Positions 1-7,518 of a stretch of DNA of 64,000 nucleotides are shown here, in pieces (positions within the stretch are counted from its first letter, which is position 1; each line of letters opens with the position of its first letter). The DNA is taken from the NCBI GenBank assembly GCA_001816655.1, contig MHCP01000028.1:35836-99835 (forward strand). The letters are read 5' to 3'. The notes under the pieces are model-generated. The model had not been told where the DNA came from. It saw only the letters and a list, made by a program, of their open reading frames with translations, and did no database searches. The translations under genes and the position numbers were made by a program. Origin of the DNA: Candidatus Woykebacteria bacterium RBG_13_40_15 (lineage in GTDB: Bacteria; Patescibacteria; Microgenomatia; Woykebacterales; RBG-16-39-9b).

Positions 1-19
1 CCTTTTTGAAAGGTAAAAA

Positions 20-901
20 ATGTTAAGAGTCGGGATCGTTGGATTGCCAAACTCTGGAAAATCTACACTTTTTAATGCCCTGCTACAGCGACAGATTGCA
101 GAAGTCGCCGAATACCCTTTTACAACTATCAAACCAAATGTCGGTGTTGTTCAGGTACCAGACCATCGACTAAGCGAAATTTCAAAAGCAACCGGAATCC
201 AAAAGACTGTACCAGCAGCGATTGAATTTATTGATATTGCCGGTCTTGTCAAAGGAGCGCATGAAGGAGAGGGTTTGGGAAACCAATTTTTAGGACACAT
301 CCGAGACGTTGATGTCGTTTTACACCTAGTGCGAGCCTTTCACAATCCGAATGTTCAACATCACACAGATTTTCCCGACCCCATTAAAGACAGCGAAATT
401 GTAACCCAAGAGCTAAAACTGGCAGAGATCGAAAAGCCAACGATTTATGCGATCAATGCAGACGAAACCGACCTTTCCGACACTTCTGTCCCAATTGAGG
501 ATGCCATTAAAATTTCAGCTAAACTGGAAGCTGAGCTGTCTCAGCTTTCTCCCGAAGATCAAAAAGCCTATCTTAAAGAGCTTGGAATCGAAAAAACAGG
601 ATTGGAAAAAGTCATTTTAGCTTGCTATGAACCTCTGAACCTTATTACCTTTTTCACCATCGTTGGAAGAAAACAAGTCCAAGCCTGGCCGGTCAAAAAA
701 GGAACCACCGCCTTAGAGGCAGCTGGAATCGTTCACACTGATATGCAGAAAGGTTTTATAAAAGCTGAAGGAATTGAATGGAACAAATTAGTTGAAGCAA
801 AGAGTTGGAAGGCAGCAGCCGAAAAAGGTTGGATCAGACTTGAAAGCCGTGATTACGAAATAAAAGATGGCGATGTGGTAGAGTTCAAATTCAATATTTA
901 A
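20..901 (+). CDS. ychF: Compact YchF/Ola1-type ribosome-associated ATPase
   Basis: Obg-family P-loop protein of the YchF/Ola1 group, which binds ribosomes and prefers ATP. Visible: P-loop GLPNSGKST (residues 8-16), switch segment DIAGLVKGAHEGEGLG (72-87), NADE (146-149) replacing the NKxD specificity motif as is typical here, and a C-terminal TGS domain ending GDVVEFKFNI. At 293 residues it is about 70 shorter than the usual ~360. The gap corresponds to the coiled-coil hairpin normally inserted in the G domain: the sequence runs directly from TQELKLAEIEK into PTIYAINADE. Flanking parts align, so it is a compact variant, not a frameshift. Tail-to-tail with the PilO-like gene, stops overlapping by 4 bases. 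Confidence 0.93.
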   Translation: MLRVGIVGLPNSGKSTLFNALLQRQIAEVAEYPFTTIKPNVGVVQVPDHRLSEISKATGIQKTVPAAIEFIDIAGLVKGAHEGEGLGNQFLGHIRDVDVVLHLVRAFHNPNVQHHTDFPDPIKDSEIVTQELKLAEIEKPTIYAINADETDLSDTSVPIEDAIKISAKLEAELSQLSPEDQKAYLKELGIEKTGLEKVILACYEPLNLITFFTIVGRKQVQAWPVKKGTTALEAAGIVHTDMQKGFIKAEGIEWNKLVEAKSWKAAAEKGWIRLESRDYEIKDGDVVEFKFNI

Positions 902-1647
902 TTAAAGGGGTCTACCCTTCCTAGGGGTTCGCTCGCTGGAAATGTAGTCACCATTATTTGACTTAATAGATCGTCAATATCTTTTTTCTCAGCCTCAGTT
1001 AGACCTACAAATGTACCAGCGCTTGCAACCGCAGGTAAAGAATACAAAGGAAATTCGATACCAACCGTTGCAGTTATCGCTGACTCACTTTGATTTTTAC
1101 TAATATTCAAATCTGTCACAGAAGCTACTCTATCCATTTTATTTAAATTTATTAAGAGTCCCAGCAGCGACTGATAAGAACCTGAAAAGGAAATTCGCAT
1201 TTTCGGGGCTGAACTTTGCCCAGTCGTACTTGCACTCTGGGGGGTAGTTTGGCTAACTCCTGACACAGAACTGTTACCTACCTGTGACGGAGTTTGAATT
1301 TGCAGAGCTGAGACTTTCATACCAGAAGCTGCTGCAACAGCTTCAACAAGCGATGTAATCCTCAAATTATCTGATTCCGTCGGAAGCAACTTATCCAAAG
1401 CTTCGTTATCCTCACTAATTTCCGCTGAATCTAAATTTTTAAGGGTCTGTAAGTTTCTATCTAAGACCTCTAGGCGGGCCTCATCCTCTTTAATTTTTTC
1501 TCTTGCAGAAGACCAGGAATGAAATCTTGGTACCATCACGAAATAAATTAATGAGGCAGAAATTAATAAAGCAACGAGTATCCCGGCAATTGTAAAAATC
1601 ACCGTGTAATTAGAAGTTTTTGCCGCTTTCGATTTATTATCTTTCAT
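898..1647 (-). CDS. pilO: PilO-like type IV pilus assembly protein
   Basis: Probable inner-membrane PilO-type alignment protein of a type IV pilus or pseudopilus machine. It has a short cytoplasmic N-terminus, one transmembrane helix (about residues 16-38), a coiled-coil stretch (about 45-75), then a globular domain interrupted by a Ser/Thr/Gln-rich linker (about 125-150). Length, membrane topology and position directly after a PilN-like gene (4 bases) match the pilN-pilO pair. It is the last gene of the leftward pilus operon. Sequence conservation is weak, as usual for PilO, so the call rests on topology and context. Confidence 0.72.
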   Translation of the reverse strand: MKDNKSKAAKTSNYTVIFTIAGILVALLISASLIYFVMVPRFHSWSSAREKIKEDEARLEVLDRNLQTLKNLDSAEISEDNEALDKLLPTESDNLRITSLVEAVAAASGMKVSALQIQTPSQVGNSSVSGVSQTTPQSASTTGQSSAPKMRISFSGSYQSLLGLLINLNKMDRVASVTDLNISKNQSESAITATVGIEFPLYSLPAVASAGTFVGLTEAEKKDIDDLLSQIMVTTFPASEPLGRVDPFN

Positions 1648-1651
1648 TTTT

Positions 1652-2191
1652 CTATTTTAACCCCAAAGTTAGGTTAAAAATGTAGCTGTCTATGCTCTTG
1701 GTAAGGGAGCCTATGTTTACGCTCGAAAAAGTTTTATCTCCCTTCAGTGCTCCATAGAATTGATAAAGTATTTTCGGATCCGTCGATTTCACCTGCACTG
1801 TCAATTTGGAATTTTTGAAATCAAGGCTAGTCAATGTAATACCATTGGGTATAGTTTTCCCAAACTCAATAAGTTTGTCATAAAAATCTTGGTTTTTGCT
1901 TTGAGCGGCTTTTATCTGACCAATCTTCCCCTTCAAACTACCTACCTGCTGCGCTACCGATGCGTAAGTCTGCCAACTGCTCCTTTCAGAACTTAAATTT
2001 TCGGAAACCTCTCTCGCTTTGCTTTCCTCAACTAAACTGCCGTAGTAAATTGTTACAGAAATTATCGCTACTATAATTACAACGGCAATTGAGACCAAAA
2101 GCGATATACTTTTAAACTTCCCTAAATCTAGAGAAGTTTTCGGCTCGGGGATTAAATTTAATTCTTTTTGTTTTTTTTCAAAAATAGGCAT
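1652..2191 (-). CDS. pilN: PilN-like type IV pilus assembly protein
   Basis: Probable PilN partner of the PilO-like protein. The N-terminus holds the short motif KELNLIPEP, typical of the PilN segment that contacts cytoplasmic PilM, followed by one transmembrane helix (about 28-50), a coiled coil (about 55-95) and a ferredoxin-like region containing PNGITLTSLDFKNSKL. I chose the ATG at 2191; an in-frame TTG at 2209 would add six residues. No pilM or pilus ATPase gene lies in the window, so the rest of the machine must be elsewhere. Confidence 0.75.
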   Translation of the reverse strand: MPIFEKKQKELNLIPEPKTSLDLGKFKSISLLVSIAVVIIVAIISVTIYYGSLVEESKAREVSENLSSERSSWQTYASVAQQVGSLKGKIGQIKAAQSKNQDFYDKLIEFGKTIPNGITLTSLDFKNSKLTVQVKSTDPKILYQFYGALKGDKTFSSVNIGSLTKSIDSYIFNLTLGLK

Positions 2192-2290
2192 AGCAGACTT
2201 ACTCACCAAGGCTTTAGCGAAGGCGAGCTAACTTTTTACTAACACAATCGTAACAATAATAAGCCTCGTTTGCAAGTCAAAAAGCTGACC

Positions 2291-2917
2291 CTACGGCACA
2301 ATTCTTGGTTTACCGCTAGGATTATCAGCAGGAGCTTCTTGCGGACCATCTCCATTTGAATCATCATCCCCGCTATCGTCTTGATCTTGATCGTCTGGTA
2401 TCCCGTCGTTATCATGGTCGAAAGGAAACTCGTCAGAATCATCTGGAATACCGTCGTTGTCGCTATCTGGGTCTCCAGCATCGGAATTACCATCGTTATC
2501 ATGGTCGTACGGAAGATCATCAAGACCATCTTCAATACCATCGCTGTCATCGTCAGAGTCCTGCCCATCATTTACCCCATTGTTGTTATGATCAAAAGCC
2601 ATAGAGTCAGAAGAATTTAAAATGCCGTCATTATCATGATCTGTGTCCCGTGAATCGGGGGTCCCATCATTGTCATGATCAGTTGGAAAGGAATCTGCAC
2701 TGTTTGCTATCCCATCACCATCCTTGTCATCTTTGGTAACAAGCGCATTAGTTTTTTGGTTATTTGCTTTTAGATTTTCTTTTTCAGAAGTTGAGGACCC
2801 AAAGTTCATTATTATTGCTGTTAGTATTATGAACAATAAGAGTGTTACCCCTAAAATTATTAAAAGCGTTTTCTTATCCTTTTTGTTTATTAGTTTTTTC
2901 AAAAACTCTGTATTCAC
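2291..2917 (-). CDS. Membrane-anchored protein with thrombospondin type 3-like calcium repeats
   Basis: N-terminal transmembrane helix (about residues 17-38), then about ten Asp/Asn-rich repeats of the form DxDxDGxxD (for example DHDNDGIPDDQD), the pattern of TSP3/calcium-binding loops, and a short Pro-rich tail. Probably an extracellular, calcium-stabilised rod or spacer. The likely start is the GTG at 2917, whose last bases overlap the TGA of the upstream PilX-like gene (GTGA), implying translational coupling; a TTG at 2929 is also in frame. Its place inside the pilus operon suggests a surface role connected to the filament; this is inference. Confidence 0.8.
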   Translation of the reverse strand: MNTEFLKKLINKKDKKTLLIILGVTLLLFIILTAIIMNFGSSTSEKENLKANNQKTNALVTKDDKDGDGIANSADSFPTDHDNDGTPDSRDTDHDNDGILNSSDSMAFDHNNNGVNDGQDSDDDSDGIEDGLDDLPYDHDNDGNSDAGDPDSDNDGIPDDSDEFPFDHDNDGIPDDQDQDDSGDDDSNGDGPQEAPADNPSGKPRIVP

Positions 2918-4494
2918 TTTTCCTTCCAATCAAGAATTGAGTAATTCCCAATCGTCGGAAACAAAGGAGGCGGCACTACACTTAAATTTTGATCGTAGGT
3001 CAAGTTACGGGTTTGGTAACCAGTCCCATCAGTGTAGGCAAACCCGTACCGCTTGTTGGTACCAATCGAACCGTAAACCGTAACTATGTTTCGCCTGTAA
3101 TAGGTAGAACTACAGTCTTCGTTGTAATAATTACGGCCGACTCTTCCTTTTTGGGCAAGCAAGGCGGCATGAATTTTTAGTTCCTTACTATCATCGTTGT
3201 AACCTGGCTGAGTCGGAAGAGTACCTTCACTGTTCAAACCAACCGAAATATCCTTCTGGGCAATCAGACCTAGCTTGTCGCTGCCGTCAAGATTGGTGTA
3301 CTCAAGATCACTGTTTATAAAGATTGAACGGTCGGTCGACTCCGGCAAAGTCGCTGCTGCTATTGTAAGCTGAGCATCGTCAATTTGGCCGTCAATCCAT
3401 AAATTATCCTCAACAAAGATAAGACCATTATTTGGAAAAAGGACATCGTTACCAATCTTGGTTTGGCTGTTAATTGTATTCTTATCTTGCCATTTATACT
3501 GATTACCAGTCCAGCAAGATCCGGTTGTACTGTTCACCCTGTAAATGTCGAAACTATGGATCGGAGCTGTCTGTAAAACGATGTGATAACCACTGGCTCC
3601 CGAGGGACCGTAGTAAAGCCCATCTGGTGGTTGGGCTTTTTCTTTAATATCGGCTAAATCCGCTGTTACTTGATTGAAATCTACAGGCGGAACTGGAAAA
3701 CTAGTCCCTCCAAGAAAGACTTGAGAAGGATCCGGACGGTGAGTATGGACCCCCGGCTCATTTGGTCCGCTATGATCGGGATCATTATAATTAGCCATAG
3801 CACTAGTAACTAAACCGTGGGCTACACCATCAAAACGAACCCCGCCATTGTTATGAACTGGGCCAAAAACTTCAGTACCCTCTCCAAAGCGGAGATGATT
3901 GGTTGTATCATTGGCCACAACAGCATATTGGGCAAACGATGGTACGCCAAGTGTAGCTATAATCGTCCTATTTTCATTACCGTCTGCAACGTCTCCTCTA
4001 GATTCTACTACCACCTTACCACCACCACTTGCCCCACCTCCTCCACAAGGCCCAAAATAATCACCATGGGCCAAATGAGCCGCCACGGCAGAAGGGGCAA
4101 CTGTTAGGGTCTCATCGACTGGTGGTGGAACGTGGCAAATAATAACCTTACCCCCCTGGGTAATTTCTGGTGGTGCAACCCAAAGGGTGTAGGTACCAAT
4201 CACCTTTCCGGTATTATCCGTATAGTTGTGTACAAAGGGGCCATATGGAGGGGAACCTACGCAAGGGTTGCCATCACAATAATCGTCAGGGGAGTGCACA
4301 AGATGCCAAAGGTAGTAGTTTATTCCTGCCTCAGCAACATCTAAGGCAGACAGCCTTCTGACTCCCGCGTTTGAATTTTTTAATCCCAATATGACCAAAC
4401 TAACGACAACAAAGAGAACTCCAGCAACAATGCTTATTAGTATTATCGACCAAATTAAAGCTAATCCCCGCTCTTTTATAAAACAAGTTCTCAT
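2914..4494 (-). CDS. PilX-like pilus-associated membrane protein
   Basis: 526-residue protein with an N-terminal hydrophobic helix (about residues 10-37) after a short basic segment ending KERGLALI, resembling PilX-type minor pilin components that lack the canonical GFTLxE signature. The long C-terminal part contains a Cys/Gly-rich segment (CGGGGASGGGK, about 150-160) and a region that looks beta-rich and repetitive. Starts with a 4-base ATGA overlap with the preceding prepilin stop and is followed by the calcium-repeat gene, so it belongs to the same operon. The assignment to PilX rests on the N-terminus and context; the large ectodomain is not recognised. Confidence 0.65.
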   Translation of the reverse strand: MRTCFIKERGLALIWSIILISIVAGVLFVVVSLVILGLKNSNAGVRRLSALDVAEAGINYYLWHLVHSPDDYCDGNPCVGSPPYGPFVHNYTDNTGKVIGTYTLWVAPPEITQGGKVIICHVPPPVDETLTVAPSAVAAHLAHGDYFGPCGGGGASGGGKVVVESRGDVADGNENRTIIATLGVPSFAQYAVVANDTTNHLRFGEGTEVFGPVHNNGGVRFDGVAHGLVTSAMANYNDPDHSGPNEPGVHTHRPDPSQVFLGGTSFPVPPVDFNQVTADLADIKEKAQPPDGLYYGPSGASGYHIVLQTAPIHSFDIYRVNSTTGSCWTGNQYKWQDKNTINSQTKIGNDVLFPNNGLIFVEDNLWIDGQIDDAQLTIAAATLPESTDRSIFINSDLEYTNLDGSDKLGLIAQKDISVGLNSEGTLPTQPGYNDDSKELKIHAALLAQKGRVGRNYYNEDCSSTYYRRNIVTVYGSIGTNKRYGFAYTDGTGYQTRNLTYDQNLSVVPPPLFPTIGNYSILDWKEK

Positions 4495-5093
4495 AAATTA
4501 GTTTTATTCCATCTAAGCTGCGCACTAGTTTCCACTTTAAATGGGCTTGGATTATCCAGCTGTTTAAAAATAAATTTCATCTTTATCAGCGTAACCTCCA
4601 AGGGATTTATAGGTGCGGAGAGCGTCTCTCCATCTTGATTATAATACGAAAAGATTCTTTCTGCCCCATTAATCACATCAAAGGCTAAAATTTTTGTTGT
4701 TTCGGAAGCTGGGTTGTAGGTATATGGCGCTTCAGAACCGGTTGGCGGTATCTCGCCTCTCATCAAACTTGTTCCGTCTAGGTAAAATCTCACCTGGAAT
4801 GGAGCAGGATCTGTTGCGACTACATATTCTCTAATTGTTAGGCCCTGGTTTCCTGCTGACACAATTTCAGTTGCTTGTCTTACCTCTTTTGTAATTCTTT
4901 CACAAACTGCTTGAGCTTGATTATTCGCCTTGTAGGATTCCCAACTGCCTTGGCTTCTTTTAAAAACCTGAACAATTATAGTTATAACGACGATTAGAAT
5001 AATTGAAGATATTCCAATCGCGATAAGAAGTTCAAGTAAACTAAAGCCGCGGTTTCCAGTTTTTAATTTTTCCCACCAATCCGTGATTTTCAT
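4491..5093 (-). CDS. Prepilin-type N-terminal cleavage/methylation protein (PilW-like)
   Basis: Classical prepilin leader: basic segment followed by GFSLLELLIAIG (about residues 16-27), with the prepilin peptidase cut expected after Gly and Glu at position 5 of the mature chain, then the hydrophobic alpha1 helix. The C-terminal domain of about 150 residues looks like a PilW/GspJ-type minor pilin. 200 residues, the usual size. Separated by 6 bases from the larger prepilin upstream and overlapping the PilX-like gene by 4 bases. Likely a minor pilin that primes assembly; this role is inferred from order and size. Confidence 0.82.
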   Translation of the reverse strand: MKITDWWEKLKTGNRGFSLLELLIAIGISSIILIVVITIIVQVFKRSQGSWESYKANNQAQAVCERITKEVRQATEIVSAGNQGLTIREYVVATDPAPFQVRFYLDGTSLMRGEIPPTGSEAPYTYNPASETTKILAFDVINGAERIFSYYNQDGETLSAPINPLEVTLIKMKFIFKQLDNPSPFKVETSAQLRWNKTNL

Positions 5094-5099
5094 ATTTCT

Positions 5100-6548
5100 T
5101 TATGGCCCTGTTATCGTAAATCCAGCTGTTTGGGTGGTAGATTTACCGTCGGGCTTGGTTACTACCAAATCCCATGTTCCGGTAGCTACTCCGGTTAAAT
5201 CAAAATTACAAGAAAGTTTCGTATCCGAATCGCTACTAACTACATCGGTGGCAATAATATCGCTCTGGCCGCTTTTTACAAGTTTCAGGATGGACCCAAC
5301 TGGTAAATTGGCCCCAAGCACTTCTACTGAGACAACAAGGTTGTTTAGGCCAGAGTTGGGTGCAACTTGGGAAATCTGTGGCCAGGAAGAGTCAGTAGTC
5401 ACTTTCAAAGTAGCAGCAGTACTACTCCCAGCTGGCACACTCACATTTTGGTATGGGTTGGTGCTGATAATATAATAGCCATCTGGCACTGAAAAACTAT
5501 AGTTGTCCCATTCCAAATCGGCAATTGAAATTACCCCGCCAGAACCGCTACTGAAAGTATCAGAATACTTGGGAATGTACGGATTTATTTCATCTGGATC
5601 CTTGTAAATTGCCTTTTCCTCAGAACCGGCAACTGCCACTTCTAAGTCTGGGACTGGTGCCCCGGATTCATTTACGACTGTGATCTGTAGGTTGGCGAGT
5701 AAATCAATTTTCAGCGTTTTATCGGCCACCTGCTGAGCCAAAATATTAAAGTCACCATTTGTTGGATTATAACCAGGTATGTTATCCGGGTAGGTTTGAT
5801 CGCTGGAGTATTCAGGCAGACTAACCTCAAGGTGGTAGCTATTATTGGTGTCTTCTGGAAGTAGGGGGATTTGCAAATCGCCGTTTACATCAGTAATAGT
5901 CACGATTTCCCAAGTTGGGCCTAAGTTGACATTAGTAAGAGTCACATTAGCGTTGGGTACCGGATCTCCGTTGGAATCTATCACCTGTAAAAAGAGGATT
6001 CCAGTATCATCGCTCGTCTCAGCAGCATTAGCAGAAATGTTGGTCGAAATTGACGTCAAGACCTTGGCGTTACTATTGCCTCTTACCTGGGTAATTGCTG
6101 AACAACCGGCGGTAAAAGAAACCGGTTGTCTTACTTCTATTGTGACTTTCTTGTAGTCAAACGCATAAAAATCCTGAGGCTTACCCGGAATAGTTCCAGA
6201 AGCATTACCATCAAAAGGGTCATCTACAAAGTTAATGTAAGTAAGCACCAGGTAGCTATATCCACCCGAATTTACCTGCGCCACGTCGAGAAGACCACCA
6301 TGGGGCAAAACTGTTCCGCACTGAGTAGAAAGTTCATCGTAAGGCATGTTTTTGAGAACTTCCATCTTTTCATTGGCAAGGTTTTGGGCGCGCACTATAT
6401 CTTGGGAAACTAGGGTTACTTTTAAAATCGAAACAATTGTTGAAAGGATTGCGGCGCCAGCAATAGCAATAACAGCAGTAGCGATCAAGGTCTCGATTAA
6501 CGTGAAGCCTTTTTGCGGATTTTTAGAAATAGGCAGACATTCCCCCAC
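5100..6548 (-). CDS. Large prepilin with appended beta-domains (PilV-like)
   Basis: Prepilin leader QKGFTLIETLIATAVIAIAG (about residues 12-31) identifies a type IV pilin-like protein. At 482 residues it is about three times a normal minor pilin. The extra length includes a carboxypeptidase-regulatory-like region (around VIDSNGDPVPNANVTLTNV, about 190), a second similar region (around VVNESGAPVPDLEVAV, about 300) and a C-terminal IPT/TIG-like domain (around PNSGLNNLVVSVEVLG, about 395). This suggests an adhesin or tip pilin. The start is a GTG with a -10-like TAGAAT 6 nt upstream, so the operon mRNA looks leaderless. Confidence 0.8.
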   Translation of the reverse strand: MGECLPISKNPQKGFTLIETLIATAVIAIAGAAILSTIVSILKVTLVSQDIVRAQNLANEKMEVLKNMPYDELSTQCGTVLPHGGLLDVAQVNSGGYSYLVLTYINFVDDPFDGNASGTIPGKPQDFYAFDYKKVTIEVRQPVSFTAGCSAITQVRGNSNAKVLTSISTNISANAAETSDDTGILFLQVIDSNGDPVPNANVTLTNVNLGPTWEIVTITDVNGDLQIPLLPEDTNNSYHLEVSLPEYSSDQTYPDNIPGYNPTNGDFNILAQQVADKTLKIDLLANLQITVVNESGAPVPDLEVAVAGSEEKAIYKDPDEINPYIPKYSDTFSSGSGGVISIADLEWDNYSFSVPDGYYIISTNPYQNVSVPAGSSTAATLKVTTDSSWPQISQVAPNSGLNNLVVSVEVLGANLPVGSILKLVKSGQSDIIATDVVSSDSDTKLSCNFDLTGVATGTWDLVVTKPDGKSTTQTAGFTITGP

Positions 6549-6554
6549 ACATTA

Positions 6555-6583
6555 ATTCTACAAAAAATCCTTTCACTTTTCCA
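6555..6583 (-). promoter_or_regulatory. Promoter of the pilus operon, apparently leaderless
   Basis: On the minus strand TAGAAT (6560-6555) ends 6 nt before the GTG start of the large prepilin, placing the expected transcription start on the start codon. The -35 region (TGGAAA at 6583-6578) is poor, which fits a regulated promoter. Confidence 0.45.
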
Positions 6584-6597
6584 TCCCGAACCTTAAT

Positions 6598-7041
6598 TTA
6601 CAATATTACTCTACACTTCAATTTATCAATAGATTGAAGTGGTCGACCACCTAAAAGCTTTGCACGGGCCTTCATATTTGTTTTCGCACCAAGGAAAGCT
6701 TCCAACCAACTCATCTCTCTTTTCTCCTCTTTAAACCTATCGGCAAACCTTCTAATAAACTCCTTAAATTTCGGGTTCCCTAACTTATACCCTACATCCC
6801 TAATTGTCGCTGTACTAACCTTAAGAGCATCGGAAATACTTTTGTAATCCACCCCTACTTCGAGCATAACCGCAATTGCCAACCTTTTCGCAAGCATTGT
6901 TTTTTCCGCACTCGACAAAAATACATTCAAAAACTCTTCGGTAACCGCTTCGTCGTCCAAATTAATAATTACTCCCCAAAAGGTCTCTAAAATATCTTTA
7001 TAAACTTTTTCTTTCAGCGGGACTTTAGATACTCTCGTCAT
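6598..7041 (-). CDS. TrpR/YerC-family DNA-binding regulator
   Basis: Matches the Trp-repressor superfamily as seen in YerC/YecD proteins: a helical N-terminus with the conserved segment SSAEKTMLAKRLAIAVMLE (about residues 46-64), then the helix-turn-helix DYKSISDALKVSTATIRDV (about 66-84) and a short basic tail. Start taken as the ATG at 7041; a TTG at 7050 is also in frame. The last codons are themselves a copy of the 26-bp repeat that covers the promoter, so the C-terminus may have been replaced by repeat insertion. Lies 49 bp upstream of the pilus operon on the same strand, making it a candidate regulator of pilus genes; ligand unknown. Confidence 0.82.
   Translation of the reverse strand: MTRVSKVPLKEKVYKDILETFWGVIINLDDEAVTEEFLNVFLSSAEKTMLAKRLAIAVMLEVGVDYKSISDALKVSTATIRDVGYKLGNPKFKEFIRRFADRFKEEKREMSWLEAFLGAKTNMKARAKLLGGRPLQSIDKLKCRVIL
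6615..6640. repeat. 26-bp palindromic repeat, copy 1 (3' end of the TrpR-like gene)
   Basis: Identical, base for base, to the copy at 7044-7069. Arms ACTTCAAT and ATTGAAGT form a dyad. This copy encodes the last residues of the TrpR-like protein and lies about 55-85 bp upstream of the pilus operon -10 box. Confidence 0.85.
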
Positions 7042-7043
7042 AT

Positions 7044-7069
7044 ACTTCAATTTATCAATAGATTGAAGT
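7044..7069. promoter_or_regulatory. 26-bp palindromic repeat, copy 2: probable operator of the TrpR-like gene
   Basis: Perfect second copy of the 26-bp dyad. It covers the -10-like TAAATT (7054-7049) and most of the spacer of a promoter with -35 TTGACT at 7078-7073, and ends 2 nt before the ATG at 7041. The position is that of a repressor operator, consistent with autoregulation by the adjacent TrpR-family protein. Confidence 0.6.
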
Positions 7070-7113
7070 GTAAGTCAAGAGAAAAATTTGTCGACAGAAC
7101 TAAAATACAGGGC

Positions 7114-7142
7114 TTGATAACGAAAATAATTTATCCTATAAT
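7114..7142 (+). promoter_or_regulatory. Sigma70-type promoter of the 95-residue orphan gene
   Basis: TTGATA (7114-7119), 17-bp spacer, TATAAT (7137-7142). A strong Shine-Dalgarno AAAGGAGG (7153-7160) follows 6 nt before the ATG. Confidence 0.75.
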
Positions 7143-7166
7143 GCTTACTGAGAAAGGAGGCTGAAT

Positions 7167-7454
7167 ATGCCATCAGACCCAAGGGTCTTAGGAAGGATTA
7201 TCGACGAACTTGTGCCCCGGATTCCCCAACGTTCGGTCCACGTCTACGAGGAGTCTCGGATATTCGCCAGGCTCGAGCTGACGGAGGAAGACCTCTCCGA
7301 CCTTCTATACGAAGTCCAGAACGAGGGTACATGTCCAGAACTCGATCTACCCAACATGTTCAAGGAATTCATCGCCGAACAACACCCCGAGACCGCCGCG
7401 TACGGAATCTTGCGGTTCGTCAAGAGGCGACAGGAGATGCTTGCGGCAGCCTAG
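7167..7454 (+). CDS. Hypothetical 95-residue protein, GC-rich orphan cassette
   Basis: No family recognised. Acidic, probably mostly helical soluble protein without signal peptide or membrane segment; Glu/Leu-rich in the middle (LTEEDLSDLLYEVQNEG) and basic near the end (FVKRRQ). Codons end in G or C far more often than in neighbouring cysS or the pilus genes, suggesting a different origin. It is a complete transcription unit: consensus promoter, AAAGGAGG ribosome site and a downstream 9-bp hairpin. It faces opposite to both neighbours. Confidence 0.75.
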   Translation: MPSDPRVLGRIIDELVPRIPQRSVHVYEESRIFARLELTEEDLSDLLYEVQNEGTCPELDLPNMFKEFIAEQHPETAAYGILRFVKRRQEMLAAA

Positions 7455-7474
7455 ACACGGAGAGAATCAACAAA

Positions 7475-7500
7475 GAGGGTACTTGGAAACGAGTGCCCTC
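7475..7500 (+). terminator. Hairpin terminator after the 95-residue orphan gene
   Basis: Stem GAGGGTACT/AGTGCCCTC with an 8-nt loop, 20 bases after the stop. The following bases TTATCGTAATT are only weakly U-rich. It also lies just beyond the cysS stop on the other strand. Confidence 0.55.
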
Positions 7501-7518
7501 TTATCGTAATTAACTTTG

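Noticed and set aside
2239..2620. Open frames opposite or offset to the calcium-repeat gene
   Set aside because: Low-complexity GAT/AAC repeats keep other frames open; their translations are Met/Ile- or His/Arg-rich junk.
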